The notes under the pieces were generated by a model. It did no database searches and was not told where the DNA came from. It saw only the letters and a program-made list of their open reading frames with translations. A DNA stretch of 64,000 nucleotides from positions 1 to 64,000 of the forward strand of contig NZ_BSSM01000016.1 in NCBI RefSeq assembly GCF_030269125.1, in the 5' to 3' direction. Of this stretch, positions 38,140 through 46,491 are shown piece by piece. The stretch is from Streptomyces hygroscopicus subsp. hygroscopicus. Its GTDB lineage: Bacteria > Actinomycetota > Actinomycetes > Streptomycetales > Streptomycetaceae. Made by a program: the position numbers and the translations under genes. Within the stretch, counting starts at the first letter, position 1, and the number at the start of each line of letters is the position of its first letter.

Positions 38140-39236
38140 CCCACGAGCCAGACGCCCCCGTCGTCGGACTGGCCGTGGGCCGGGGCACCGGACCCGAACT
38201 CGCCGACGTCTTCGAGCGGGTGCTCGGCGCGCTGACCACCGGCCACCCCGGTGTGACGGTCGAGCGATCCCCACGGCTCTACCACTCCTACGCATCGCTG
38301 CGCGCCGAACGGGACATCGCCCGGATCCGCGAGCTGACCGCCGCGGACGCCGACCACTACGAGCGGTTCTGCCGCGCCCACGCCGAGCGGGGCACGACGG
38401 CGGTCTTCCGTACGGCCGTCAACGCACAGTCGCTGTACCTCGTCCGCGAGCGGCTGCGTGCCGTCAAGGTGGACCTGCTGGGCGCCGACGGACGCTCCCT
38501 GCTGCTGGTGCGGGACCAGGCCCAGGGCTTCTACACGGGCGAGAACCGGCACACGCCCGGCGAGGTCACCCGCACCATGACCTTCGGCCGGGAGACCACC
38601 GAGGCCGTGGTCCGCTACGCCCTGCGGCGGGCCCGGCAGGAGTGGCCGGACGGGCGGATCGGCCGCGTCGTCATGGCGTACAAGTTCCACCTGCTGGACG
38701 GCGCGCTCGACGCCTGGGTGGCCGACCTCGCGGCCCGACTCGGCGTGGAGATCGGCCTCTTCCAGCCCGACACGGTCAACCGCGACCTCGTCACCCACGG
38801 CCTGCCCGACCGCACGCTGCTGATCGCCGGGAACGAATGGGCCGACATCATGCACGTGCTGCTGCTCGACCGGTTCGGCTCCGACCGGCAGGAGAACCGC
38901 TGCGCCGAGAACGTCTTCCTCGACCCCGCGCTGGCGGGTCTCACCGAGTACCAGACGGTGCACGGCTCCGCCGACGACCTCGCCGGACGGGACCTCGTCA
39001 ACCCGGTGGCGACGATCCGCGCGGCCGCACGCGTCGCGGAACGGCACGCCGGGTGCGCGGGTGCGGTGGAGGCCGTGGAGAAGACGCTGCGCATCCTGGA
39101 CGAGCGGGGCATATCCACGCCCGACCTCGGCGGACGGCACTCCACCACCGCCGTGGCCGACGCCCTGCTCGGCGTCCTCGACGCGCCCGGGGCCGACGGG
39201 ACACCGGCGGACGCCGCCCTGGCCGGCGGGTCATGA
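38136..39236 (+). CDS. Isocitrate/isopropylmalate-dehydrogenase-like enzyme
   Basis: A 366-residue protein with the decarboxylating beta-hydroxyacid dehydrogenase fold. GTG 38136 overlaps the EF-hand gene by four bases. RDQAQGFYTGENR corresponds to the RENTEG substrate loop, VVMAYKFHLLDGALDAW holds the catalytic Lys, and LIAGNEWADIMHVLLLDR the metal-binding Asp; DLGGRHSTTAVADALLG is the C-terminal family signature. Motifs deviate from housekeeping Icd and LeuB, and there are no leuCD or TCA genes nearby, so it is likely a secondary-metabolism dehydrogenase. The stop overlaps the next start (ATGA). Confidence 0.85.
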   Translation: MTHEPDAPVVGLAVGRGTGPELADVFERVLGALTTGHPGVTVERSPRLYHSYASLRAERDIARIRELTAADADHYERFCRAHAERGTTAVFRTAVNAQSLYLVRERLRAVKVDLLGADGRSLLLVRDQAQGFYTGENRHTPGEVTRTMTFGRETTEAVVRYALRRARQEWPDGRIGRVVMAYKFHLLDGALDAWVADLAARLGVEIGLFQPDTVNRDLVTHGLPDRTLLIAGNEWADIMHVLLLDRFGSDRQENRCAENVFLDPALAGLTEYQTVHGSADDLAGRDLVNPVATIRAAARVAERHAGCAGAVEAVEKTLRILDERGISTPDLGGRHSTTAVADALLGVLDAPGADGTPADAALAGGS

Positions 39237-39877
39237 GTGCGGCGGCGGGCGAGCGGACGGCCCTGGTCGTCGTGGACGTGCAGAACGACTTCTGCACCGG
39301 TCCGGCGGCCCTGAACCGCTTCGGCGGCGACCCCACCGTCCTGGACGCGGCCGTCGCCGGCACCGTCCGGGCGGTGGCCGCGGCACGGGCACGCGACGTG
39401 GAGGTGATCTTCGTACGGTTCACCGGCGACCCCGAACACCAGGGCGCCGCCTGGCGGTTGCGGGACCGTGCCCTCGGCAAGCGGCCGAAGTGTCTGGAGG
39501 GCTCCTGGGGCGCCGAGTTCCACCGGGTCGCCCCGGCGCCGGGCGAGCGCGTCTTCACCAAGCGCGCCCGCTTCGACGCGTTCCTCGGCGAGGGCTTCGA
39601 GGAGCATCTCGGCGCGCGCGGCGTCGGACACCTGGTCCTCGCCGGGGTGTACGCGGACGTGTGCGTGGACACCACCGCCCGCACGGCGTTCCAGAAGGGC
39701 TTCCAGGTGACCGTCCTGACGGACTGCACCGCCGCCCTGCATCTGCCGTACGACGACGTCCTGCGGTTCATGCGCGTGGTGTACGGCGCCCGGACCACGA
39801 CCGCGGCCGACCCGGCGGCCTGGACGGCGCCCACCGCGCGGCCCGAGGAGGTGCCGTGCGCACGGCCGCCGGGCTGA
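39233..39877 (+). CDS. Isochorismatase-like cysteine hydrolase
   Basis: A 214-residue enzyme. The triad of the isochorismatase/nicotinamidase superfamily is D15 (VVVDVQNDF), K109 (VFTKRARFDAFLG) and C143 (AGVYADVCVDTTART). With Cys present it should act as an amidase or carbamoylase rather than an isochorismatase vinyl-ether hydrolase. ATG 39233 overlaps the previous stop; the 3' end overlaps the methyltransferase by 22 bases. Substrate unknown; it belongs to the same four-gene operon. Confidence 0.92.
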   Translation: MSAAAGERTALVVVDVQNDFCTGPAALNRFGGDPTVLDAAVAGTVRAVAAARARDVEVIFVRFTGDPEHQGAAWRLRDRALGKRPKCLEGSWGAEFHRVAPAPGERVFTKRARFDAFLGEGFEEHLGARGVGHLVLAGVYADVCVDTTARTAFQKGFQVTVLTDCTAALHLPYDDVLRFMRVVYGARTTTAADPAAWTAPTARPEEVPCARPPG

Positions 39878-40830
39878 CCGACGGGGTGGCGCGGGGGGTG
39901 GGCCGCACGGCCCTGCTGGTGGCCGCGGCCCGCGCGATCGAGACGCATCGGCCCGACGCGCTGGCCCGCGACCCGTTCGCCGAGCACTTCGTGCGCGCGG
40001 CGTCGGCGTCGGCGGGCTGGCCCGTCCGCCCGGCGCAGGTGCCCGGCGGGGACGCCGACCCGCTGTGGGGAAGGCTCGGCCGGTACTTCGCCCTGCGCAC
40101 CCGCGTCCTGGACGACCACCTGCTCCGCTCGGCGCACCTGGGCGCCCGCCAGGTGGTGCTGCTGGGCGCGGGCCTGGACTGCCGGGCCTACCGGCTCGAC
40201 TGGCCGCAGGGATGTGTGGTGTACGAGGTGGACACGGCGGCGGTGCTGGCCTTCAAACAGACGGTCCTCGACCGGCTCCGGGCCACCCCGGTGGCCGAGC
40301 GCCGGACCCTCGCGGCCGACCTGCGCGACGACTGGGCCGACGCGCTGGTGTCCGCGGGCTTCGACGCCGCCGCGCCCACCGCGTGGCTGGCCGAGGGCCT
40401 GCTGCTCTACCTGCCCGCGCCGGCCGAACGGCGCCTCGTCGCGACGGTCGACCGGCTCAGCGCGGCGGACAGCACCCTGGCCTACGAGATCAAGGACCTC
40501 GTCGAGTCCCCCCGGGTCCGGTCCGGCCCCGTCTACACCGCCGCCCGCCGGCGCCTCGGCGTCGACCTCCTCGCCCTCTTCGCCACCGGGCCCCGCCCCG
40601 ACTCGGCCGCGGACCTCACCTCCCACGGCTGGACGGTGACGACCCGCACCCCCTACGACTTCACCCGCCGCCACGGCCGCGGTCCCCTCCCCGAACCGAA
40701 CGACGCCCTGGCGGCCAACCGCTGGATCTTCGCGGCGGCGTCGAGGGATGCGCGGGGGCCGGTCCCGCCGCCTCGGCCGGTGGCACCGGCTTCGGACGTG
40801 AGCGGGCCCGGTAAGCCCCCTGTCCCGTAG
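39856..40830 (+). CDS. Class I SAM-dependent methyltransferase, TIGR00027/PPM type
   Basis: A 324-residue enzyme. GTG 39856 follows AGGAGG. Hallmarks are the N-terminal GVGRTALLVAAARAIETHRP with RDPFAEHFV, the SAM motif ARQVVLLGAGLDCRAYRLDW, and WLAEGLLLYLPAPAERRLV. The family (leucine-carboxyl-methyltransferase-like) often O-methylates carboxylates of natural products. It is the last gene of the operon, and a strong terminator follows. A carboxylate made by the dehydrogenase-like enzyme could be its substrate; that is a guess from context. Confidence 0.92.
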   Translation: MRTAAGLTDGVARGVGRTALLVAAARAIETHRPDALARDPFAEHFVRAASASAGWPVRPAQVPGGDADPLWGRLGRYFALRTRVLDDHLLRSAHLGARQVVLLGAGLDCRAYRLDWPQGCVVYEVDTAAVLAFKQTVLDRLRATPVAERRTLAADLRDDWADALVSAGFDAAAPTAWLAEGLLLYLPAPAERRLVATVDRLSAADSTLAYEIKDLVESPRVRSGPVYTAARRRLGVDLLALFATGPRPDSAADLTSHGWTVTTRTPYDFTRRHGRGPLPEPNDALAANRWIFAAASRDARGPVPPPRPVAPASDVSGPGKPPVP

Positions 40831-40833
40831 CCT

Positions 40834-40875
40834 CCCCGGCCCGGCCCGCCTCTGCCCCGACGGGCCGGACCGGGG
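40834..40875. terminator. Bidirectional terminator between methyltransferase and Gfo/Idh genes
   Basis: 15-base arms (40834-40848 and 40861-40875) with one mismatch and a 12-base loop fill the gap between two convergent stop codons. Confidence 0.8.
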
Positions 40876-40876
40876 C

Positions 40877-41764
40877 CTACTCCGCGTCCGCCGCCAGCCG
40901 TGTCTCCGCCGCCGCGAGGATCTCCGTCACCCGGAGGCCGAAGACCGCGTCGCAGGGGTGGGGGCGGCCGGTCGCGGCGGCGGTCAGCAGGGTGTCGGCG
41001 GCTCGGGTGAGGGCGGTGACGGCGTCCTCGGACGGGGACGGCATGACGGTGACGCCTCGGTCGCCGCGGAGTTCGTACTCGGTTCCGGCGGCCGCGGGCG
41101 GAACCGTCTGGCTGAGGGTGACGGTGCTGGAGGCCCCAGTGGTGTGGTCGAGGACCAGGTGCACGGTGTCACCCGGGCCGTGGGCCGCCGCCACCACCTG
41201 GGTGACGTCGCCGAGGACCGGCAGCAGCACCGACAGCGCGTGCGGGCCCACGTCCCACAACGCGCCCTTCTCCCGGCGCCACGGCGACGCCGCGAAAGGG
41301 CTGTCGGTCGTGAACACCGCTCCCAGCCACTGTGCCCGCGCCGTGAACCAGCCCGCCGCGGCGGCCTGTTCCTCGATCCAGGCATCCGGCTCCTTCTGGA
41401 AACGCGTGGTGAAGAACACCACCGACGCCACCCCGGCCCGCTCCACCGCCTCCGCCACGGCCCGCGCGTCGGTGACCGACAGCGCGAGCGGCTTGTCGAG
41501 GAGCAGATGCCGTCCGGCCTCCGCCGCCCGCACCGCCAACGGGGCCTGCACGGAAGGGGGCAGGGCGACGGCCACCGCGTCCACGTCGGCCAGCAGCGCG
41601 TCCACATCGGCGTACGGCGTGACGTCGTACCGCTGCGCGAGCGAGGCGGCCGCCTCGGGACGGCGGCCCCACACCCCGGCGAACTCCAGGCCCGGGTGCC
41701 CGGCGAGGGCGGGGGCGTAGGCCGCTCGGGCCCAGGGCCCCGTTCCCAGCAGTCCGATGCGCAT
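40877..41764 (-). CDS. Gfo/Idh/MocA-family NAD(P)-dependent oxidoreductase
   Basis: A 295-residue enzyme; ATG 41764 follows GAGAGGAA. The Rossmann start MRIGLLGTGPWARAAYAPAL and the LLLDKPLALS (EKP-type) catalytic loop with K are clear; the C-terminal domain (WDVGPHALSVLLPVLGDVTQ) has the family His. Members oxidise or reduce sugars and cyclitols. It is 35 bases downstream of tgmB on the same strand and may be cotranscribed with the graspetide genes; whether it acts on the peptide is unknown. Confidence 0.92.
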   Translation of the reverse strand: MRIGLLGTGPWARAAYAPALAGHPGLEFAGVWGRRPEAAASLAQRYDVTPYADVDALLADVDAVAVALPPSVQAPLAVRAAEAGRHLLLDKPLALSVTDARAVAEAVERAGVASVVFFTTRFQKEPDAWIEEQAAAAGWFTARAQWLGAVFTTDSPFAASPWRREKGALWDVGPHALSVLLPVLGDVTQVVAAAHGPGDTVHLVLDHTTGASSTVTLSQTVPPAAAGTEYELRGDRGVTVMPSPSEDAVTALTRAADTLLTAAATGRPHPCDAVFGLRVTEILAAAETRLAADAE

Positions 41765-41799
41765 CTGTCGTTCCTCTCTCCGAACCGTTCCCCGCGTCC

Positions 41800-42783
41800 T
41801 CAACAGCCTGCGCCCGGAGCGGCGTTCGCACACCCGTCTTTCGAAACCCCGTCCGCGGCGAGCCATCGGGCGATAGTGGCGGCGATCGGCTGGCCCGTGT
41901 CCATCTCGACGAACCCGAACTGCCCGGACTGGTTGCACTCCAGGAACCACCAGACGCCGTCCATGTCCTGCGCGAAGTCGAACGCGCCGTAGGCCAGTTC
42001 GGCGCCCCGGAGATAGCGCAGGACCCCGTCGGCGACCCTCGGGGGCACCTCCACGGGTACCCACGGCGACATGGACGGGGCGAACCGGACATCCACGTCG
42101 TCGGGATGGGCATCCGGAGCAACCGGCTTGCGGGCCGCCAGCAGGGTGTCGCCGACGGCGGTGAGCCGGATGTCGGCCCGCTTGAGGACGCGTTGTTGCA
42201 GCAGGGTCGGGCCGAAGGCGACCGCCGTGAAGTCCGCGTCCGGCGCGACCCTGCTGGTCGGCACCGCCCGCGGCGGCTCCTGGGGATGCGCGCCGGAGAC
42301 CGGCTTGACCACCAGGTCCCGGTAGCGTGCCGCGAACTCCCGCGCCCTCTGCGGGAACGTGGTGATCAGCGTGGCCGGCACCGCGAGCCCGCTGCGCTGG
42401 GCGTGGTGCAGCTGCCAGGGCTTGTTCCGGGCGCGGCGGGCGGCGTCCGGATGGTTCATCCAACGTGCGTCGGTCCAGCGGAGCATGCCGTACAGCGCCT
42501 GCGTGGACTCCTCGGTCAGCCAGGCGGACGGCTGGGCGGCGCGGGTGGCCGCCTCTCCGGGCCTGCGCACCCAGATGGAGCGCAGGCCGTCCATGTCCAC
42601 CAGGCGCCCGCCGACGGACAGGTGTCCGTGGCGGTCGCCCAGCGTGTACTCGCCCGACAGTGCGACCCCGTCGGTCAGATCGGCGGGATCGAGCCGGACG
42701 ACGGGCACCCCGGCCTCGGCGAGGCGGAGGACCACCATGTCCGCCGTCACGTCCTCTTCACTGGTCAGGATGAGCACGGTCAT
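41800..42783 (-). CDS. tgmB: TgmB-type ATP-grasp ribosomal peptide maturase
   Basis: A 327-residue ATP-grasp ligase of the graspetide type, which forms ester or amide side-chain crosslinks in a precursor peptide. The pre-ATP-grasp N-terminus is MTVLILTSEEDVTADMVVLR; the nucleotide-binding region has DLVVKPVSG (K160), and the metal-binding E282/N284 lie in FLECNQSGQFGFVE. The ATG at 42783 starts 18 bases after the tgmA stop, with no strong ribosome binding site of its own, so translation is probably coupled. The pairing with a TgmA-like precursor makes the assignment firm; the crosslink pattern is not predictable by eye. Confidence 0.93.
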   Translation of the reverse strand: MTVLILTSEEDVTADMVVLRLAEAGVPVVRLDPADLTDGVALSGEYTLGDRHGHLSVGGRLVDMDGLRSIWVRRPGEAATRAAQPSAWLTEESTQALYGMLRWTDARWMNHPDAARRARNKPWQLHHAQRSGLAVPATLITTFPQRAREFAARYRDLVVKPVSGAHPQEPPRAVPTSRVAPDADFTAVAFGPTLLQQRVLKRADIRLTAVGDTLLAARKPVAPDAHPDDVDVRFAPSMSPWVPVEVPPRVADGVLRYLRGAELAYGAFDFAQDMDGVWWFLECNQSGQFGFVEMDTGQPIAATIARWLAADGVSKDGCANAAPGAGC

Positions 42784-42801
42784 CGTCTGCGGGTCCGTGG
42801 G

Positions 42802-42993
42802 TCAGTCGTCGAAGTGCGTCTTGGAACCGGCGGTCGAGGTCGTGGTCCCCAGCGCGCGCAGGGTCGCGTGGTCCGTCGCGGCGATCCGCCCGTCCGGGAG
42901 GACGTTCAACTGCAGTCCGGAGTCGTAGGCGTACGGCACGGTGACTTCCAACTGCACAGCCGGGCGCGCGTAGTTGAGCGTGAACGGTTGCAT
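42802..42993 (-). CDS. tgmA: TgmA-type ATP-grasp-modified RiPP precursor (graspetide)
   Basis: A 63-residue peptide; ATG 42993 follows GGGAGAG. The leader MQPFTLNYARPAVQLEVTVP is followed by VLPDGRIAATDHATL, the conserved maturase-recognition pattern I know from this precursor family. The C-terminal core TTTSTAGSKTHFDD is rich in Thr/Ser/Lys donors and ends in two Asp acceptors, as needed for macrolactone or macrolactam crosslinks by TgmB. No protease or exporter gene adjoins the pair, so cleavage and secretion would rely on genes elsewhere. Product and activity are unknown. Confidence 0.92.
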   Translation of the reverse strand: MQPFTLNYARPAVQLEVTVPYAYDSGLQLNVLPDGRIAATDHATLRALGTTTSTAGSKTHFDD

Positions 42994-43111
42994 GGTCTCT
43001 CCCTGGTTCGGCTTTCACGTCCTTATACGAATCGAACGGGTGATTGGTTTCCTTACGCTCTGTGACGATGGCACGGACGGAAACCTTCCGTCGTTCCGCC
43101 GAGCGCCGTTC

Positions 43112-43978
43112 TCACACCGCGAGCGCCCCGCGCGCCACCGTCAGCGCCTGTTCCGCGTACCCGCGTCCGAACAGCACCGCGTGCACGAGAAGCGGGAAGA
43201 GCTGATGCACGCCGACGCGTTCGCGCCAGCCGTCGGCGAGCGGTGCCGCCTCCTGGTACCCCGCGAGGACGTGCCCCAGACAGGGGCAGCCGAAGAGCTG
43301 AAGCATCGCCAGATCGGTCTCGCGGTGCCCGCCGTGCGCGGCCGGGTCGATGAGCCGCACCTCGCCGTCGGCACCCCACAGCACATTGCCGTTCCACAGG
43401 TCGCCGTGCAGCCGGGCGGGCGGCTCCTCGGGCCCCGCCAGTTCCGGCAGCCGCGCGCAGACCCGCTCGAACACCGCCGCCTCGCCCGGCCGCAGCGTGC
43501 CGTGCTCGACCGCGCCGCGCACGTAGGGGAGCACGCGGTGCTCGGCGTACCAGCCGGACCACTCGGCGCCCAGCACATTGCGCAGGGGCGCGCGGCCGAT
43601 GTACGCCTCCTCGGGTCCGCCGGGCGGCGCCGCCCCGAAGCCGGGGGCACCGGACGCGTGCAGGGCCGCGAGAGCATGACCGAAACGGAGCGCCGCCTCC
43701 GCGTCGGGACGACGGGTCGCCACCCGCTCGGTGACCATCCACTGCTCGTCGTGCCCGAGCACGGCCGGCAGCCGCACGGCACCCGCCGCGGCCAGCCAGC
43801 GCAGCCCCGCCACCTCGGCGCGCACCGCCCCAGGCGCTTCGCCGCGCTTGACCATCACCGGCGTGCCGTCGTCCAGCAGCACCTCCGCGGGCGACCCGGA
43901 CGCCCCCCGCGCCGCACCGACCGGGCGCCCGGTGAGCCGGGACGCCGCCTGTCCAGGATCCTCGTCTCGCGTGACCAC
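43112..43978 (-). CDS. Fructosamine-kinase-like phosphotransferase
   Basis: A 288-residue protein of the fructosamine kinase/APH fold. The ATP-site Lys lies in DGTPVMVKRGEAPGAVRAEV; the catalytic loop is LHGDLWNGNVLWG, followed by RLIDPAAHGG (metal-binding Asp) and ETDLAMLQLFG. The family phosphorylates ketosamine adducts on glycated proteins or small molecules (deglycation), or unknown sugars. GTG 43978 has only a weak ribosome binding site. It lies 118 bases downstream of a different-direction boundary and upstream of tgmA on the same strand. Confidence 0.92.
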   Translation of the reverse strand: MVTRDEDPGQAASRLTGRPVGAARGASGSPAEVLLDDGTPVMVKRGEAPGAVRAEVAGLRWLAAAGAVRLPAVLGHDEQWMVTERVATRRPDAEAALRFGHALAALHASGAPGFGAAPPGGPEEAYIGRAPLRNVLGAEWSGWYAEHRVLPYVRGAVEHGTLRPGEAAVFERVCARLPELAGPEEPPARLHGDLWNGNVLWGADGEVRLIDPAAHGGHRETDLAMLQLFGCPCLGHVLAGYQEAAPLADGWRERVGVHQLFPLLVHAVLFGRGYAEQALTVARGALAV

Positions 43979-44145
43979 GGCTTCAGGGTACGGCGCACAA
44001 CCCCAGGTCAGGAGGGGGTACTTCGACCGTTGCTACGACGCTTTTCGGCCGTTCGGCGCAGCCGTCCGCCCGCGCCGGTACCACGCCGGTACCGCGAGGG
44101 CGGCGCGAGTGCGCGAGGTGGCCACACGAGGTGTGTGCCGTACCG

Positions 44146-45024
44146 TCAGTCGCCGGCCGGGGCCGAACGCGAGGGCAGCCCCACCGGGTTGCCGGGCGGC
44201 AGCAGATCCGACTCCTCCACCGCGCGGGCCAGCGGGTCCAGCAGGGCGGCGAGCCGGGCGGTGCGGTCCGGGCCGAGCGCGGTCCAGGGGCTTTCGGCCG
44301 CCGCGTCGGTCAGCGCCTCGACCTCCACGCGCACCGCCCTGCCGGCCGCGGTGAGCGAGCCGTCCCCGGCGAGCAGCCCGCGCTCCCGCAGCCGGGTACG
44401 GGCCGCCGTCCACTCGCTCTGCTCCCACTTGCGCGTCTCGCGCAGGAACCCCTCGTCCGACTCCCCGGCGGCCGCCTTGAGCACCATGGCCTCGACCGGC
44501 CCGAGCCCCTGGCCGACCAGCACCGCCATGTGACCGTCGCCGCGGTGTTCGCGCAACGTCGTCAGCGCCTGCCACAGCCGCGCCGTGGGCCGCTCCGGGC
44601 GCTCCAGCGCCTGGTTGGCCGCGGCCAGCACCCGGCCCGCGGTGTCCGCCGCCGCCGCGGCCCGCCAGGCGAGGTCGGCGGCCTCGGTGAACTCGGCGGA
44701 ACCGGTGACCTCCGGTCCGAACAGCTCGGTCATCGCCGCGTCCATGGCGTCCTCGCGGGCCGCGAGCACCCGCGCCGGGTCGGCGTACCCCCAGGCGTCC
44801 GGCAGGGCCCTGGCCACGCGGGAGGGGTGGAAGACGTAGAAGGAGCTCGTCACCACGGCGGGGGAGACCGCGCCGAGCGGGGCGGCCCGCAGCGCGAAGT
44901 AGCCCATCCAGTAGCCGCGCAGGCCGAGCGCCTCCGCCGCGCGGTGCGCCCGCGGTGCGAAGTACACCAGGTCGTGCACCGGTTCGTAGCGCTCCCACAG
45001 GGCCCGCGCCATCCCGTCCGCCAC
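44146..45024 (-). CDS. SCO6745-type conserved protein (helix-rich, winged-helix-like)
   Basis: A 292-residue protein. GTG 45024 follows GGGAGG and is preferred; an in-frame ATG at 45081 would add 19 residues. Typical segments: ALWERYEPVHDLVYFAPRAH, GYWMGYFALRAAPLGAV, and a C-terminal winged-helix-like region (WTAARTRLRERGLLAGDGSL). I recognise it as the family named after S. coelicolor SCO6745; its function is not established. A palindrome 68 bases upstream may regulate it. Confidence 0.8.
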   Translation of the reverse strand: MADGMARALWERYEPVHDLVYFAPRAHRAAEALGLRGYWMGYFALRAAPLGAVSPAVVTSSFYVFHPSRVARALPDAWGYADPARVLAAREDAMDAAMTELFGPEVTGSAEFTEAADLAWRAAAAADTAGRVLAAANQALERPERPTARLWQALTTLREHRGDGHMAVLVGQGLGPVEAMVLKAAAGESDEGFLRETRKWEQSEWTAARTRLRERGLLAGDGSLTAAGRAVRVEVEALTDAAAESPWTALGPDRTARLAALLDPLARAVEESDLLPPGNPVGLPSRSAPAGD

Positions 45025-45091
45025 TGCCGCCTCCCACCGCCTCGGCCGTCGCCGGCCGTGTGCCGTCGTACCGTCCGGCACAAGACTGCGC

Positions 45092-45107
45092 TATGACCGC
45101 TGTCATA
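45092..45107. promoter_or_regulatory. Perfect inverted repeat, putative operator
   Basis: TATGAC-CGCT-GTCATA: 6-base perfect arms around 4 bases, 68 bases upstream of the SCO6745-type gene and 229 bases upstream of the divergent Gly-rich protein gene. TetR-like geometry; the binding protein is unknown. The remaining bases of the 311-base divergent gap show no gene. Confidence 0.5.
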
Positions 45108-45335
45108 ACAAGGGCTGGTGGCGAACGTCTCACCGGCGGCCCCGTCGGCGTTCCCGACTGGCCCGGACGAGGGGCGGCGGGCCGGGCGCACTGGGGCAGA
45201 CGGGTGGGCCGGTGACACGGCTGGGCGGCCCGGATGGTGGGAGCCCGGTGCGTCGCTGACGGTGGTTCATGTCGAGACCGGGTCCATCCAGCTGATGAGG
45301 CGTCCGCTGCCCGGTCACGGCGGAAGGACAACACG

Positions 45336-45932
45336 ATGCGTTCTGCCCGTACCCTCCTGGCCACGGCAGCCGCCGCGGCCGCCCTGGCCTTCGCCACGCC
45401 CGGCGCCGCGTTCGCGGTCCCGGCCGGGCACGACTCGGGCCGTGGCGACTCCTCGCACAGCAGTGACTCCGGCGGTGACCGCGACAAGGGCTCCGACCGG
45501 GACCAAGACAACGGCAGCGGAGGCGGCAACGACCGCGGACACGACCGTCCCCGCGGCGGAATGCACACGGGTGGCGGAGCGCTCGCCACGGTCCTGCGCT
45601 CCGACAGCGGCGGCGACATCCGGTTCGACCCCGAGTCCTACAAGGAGGACAAGGGGAGCGACGGCGGCGGTGGCGGTGGTGGCGGCCGCGGCAAGGGCGG
45701 CGACGACGGCGGCGACAGCGGTGGCGGCCGTGGCAAGGGCGGCGACGACGGCGGCGACGAGTGGGGCGGCGGCTCGGACGGCGGCGGCGGCAAGCCGCGC
45801 GGCGGCATGCACACCGGCGGCGGCGCGCTCGCCGACCCCGGCGTCACCACGGGCGGCCTCGCGGTGCTCGGCGTGGGCGCGGCGGGCATGTACGCCCTGC
45901 GCCGCAAGAAGGCCGCGCAACCGGCGTCCTGA
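45336..45932 (+). CDS. Gly/Asp-rich surface protein, putative class F sortase substrate
   Basis: A 198-residue exported protein; ATG 45336 follows GGAAGGA. The signal peptide is MRSARTLLATAAAAAALAFA (cleavage ~27). The mature part is low-complexity Gly/Asp/Ser and contains the motif PRGGMHTGGGALA twice (~residues 72 and ~154). A hydrophobic segment (VTTGGLAVLGVGAAGMYAL) and an RRKK tail end the protein, exactly like a cell-wall sorting signal, but no LPxTG is present before it. A class F sortase gene lies 560 bases downstream, on the same strand. Confidence 0.82.
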   Translation: MRSARTLLATAAAAAALAFATPGAAFAVPAGHDSGRGDSSHSSDSGGDRDKGSDRDQDNGSGGGNDRGHDRPRGGMHTGGGALATVLRSDSGGDIRFDPESYKEDKGSDGGGGGGGGRGKGGDDGGDSGGGRGKGGDDGGDEWGGGSDGGGGKPRGGMHTGGGALADPGVTTGGLAVLGVGAAGMYALRRKKAAQPAS

Positions 45933-46491
45933 CCGGGGCCACGGACGCCGCCGGCGCGGCAGGGCGCCGGCGGCGCGCGGCCCTCGCGGGGCGGGCGGGT
46001 GAGAGCCGCCGGCCTGTCGTCCGTGGGCCGGTTCGCCGGCCTGCCGCGTGTCCCCGGTGGCCGTCGCGGCCGGGCCCCGTGCTTCGGGAGCCGGTGGTCT
46101 CGCGCGGACTTCCCGCACCGCGCGGGCCGGTTGACACGGCCTCCGCGGCCGGGTCGCCCGTGTCCGCGTCCCCCCGCGGAGGCCGGCCCCGCGCGCCGCA
46201 CCCGCTCTCGGCGGGCCGGTCCCGGTACGCGGGCTCCCCGCCGCTGGACCCCGTGCCCCGGTTCCCGTCCCCTACGGGCCTTACCGCCGGACCCCGTGCC
46301 CCGGTTCCCGTCCCCTACGGGCCTTACCGCCGGACCCCGCGCGGCTTCCCGTCGCCGACGTCACCGGCCACCCGGTCCCCGCCGGCCGGATCGCGTGGGC
46401 CGATCCCGCCCCACGGGCCGCGACGTGCCCCCGACCCCGGCCCGCCCCTGCTCCGTCCCCGTGCTGCCGTGTCCAAGTGAGGTGGTCTTTG
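45933..46491 (+). other. Intergenic region between Gly-rich protein and sortase genes
   Basis: 559 bases without a supported gene. It contains a 43-base direct repeat (separate entry) and a GC hairpin-rich tail just after the first gene that may be a terminator. Proline/Arg-rich ORFs here change frame at each repeat and are not coding. Confidence 0.5.
46246..46339. repeat. 43-base direct repeat, two copies plus 8 bases
   Basis: Copies at 46246-46288 and 46289-46331 appear identical (GGACCCCGTGCCCCGGTTCC...), followed by the first eight bases of a third. The unit contains the dyad CCGTCCCCTACGGG. A 43-base period is not a codon multiple. Origin by recent tandem duplication is likely. Confidence 0.85.

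Noticed and set aside
38136..39236. Housekeeping LeuB or Icd
   Set aside because: Substrate-binding motifs differ from both, and the operon context (EF-hand, Cys hydrolase, methyltransferase) does not fit leucine or TCA metabolism.
39856..40830. PIMT-type methyltransferase of the graspetide pathway (as in fuscimiditide)
   Set aside because: Sequence is of the TIGR00027/leucine-carboxyl type, and the gene lies in a separate convergent operon beyond a terminator.
46246..46339. Proline-rich repeat protein
   Set aside because: The 43-base period breaks any reading frame, and there is no start with a ribosome binding site.
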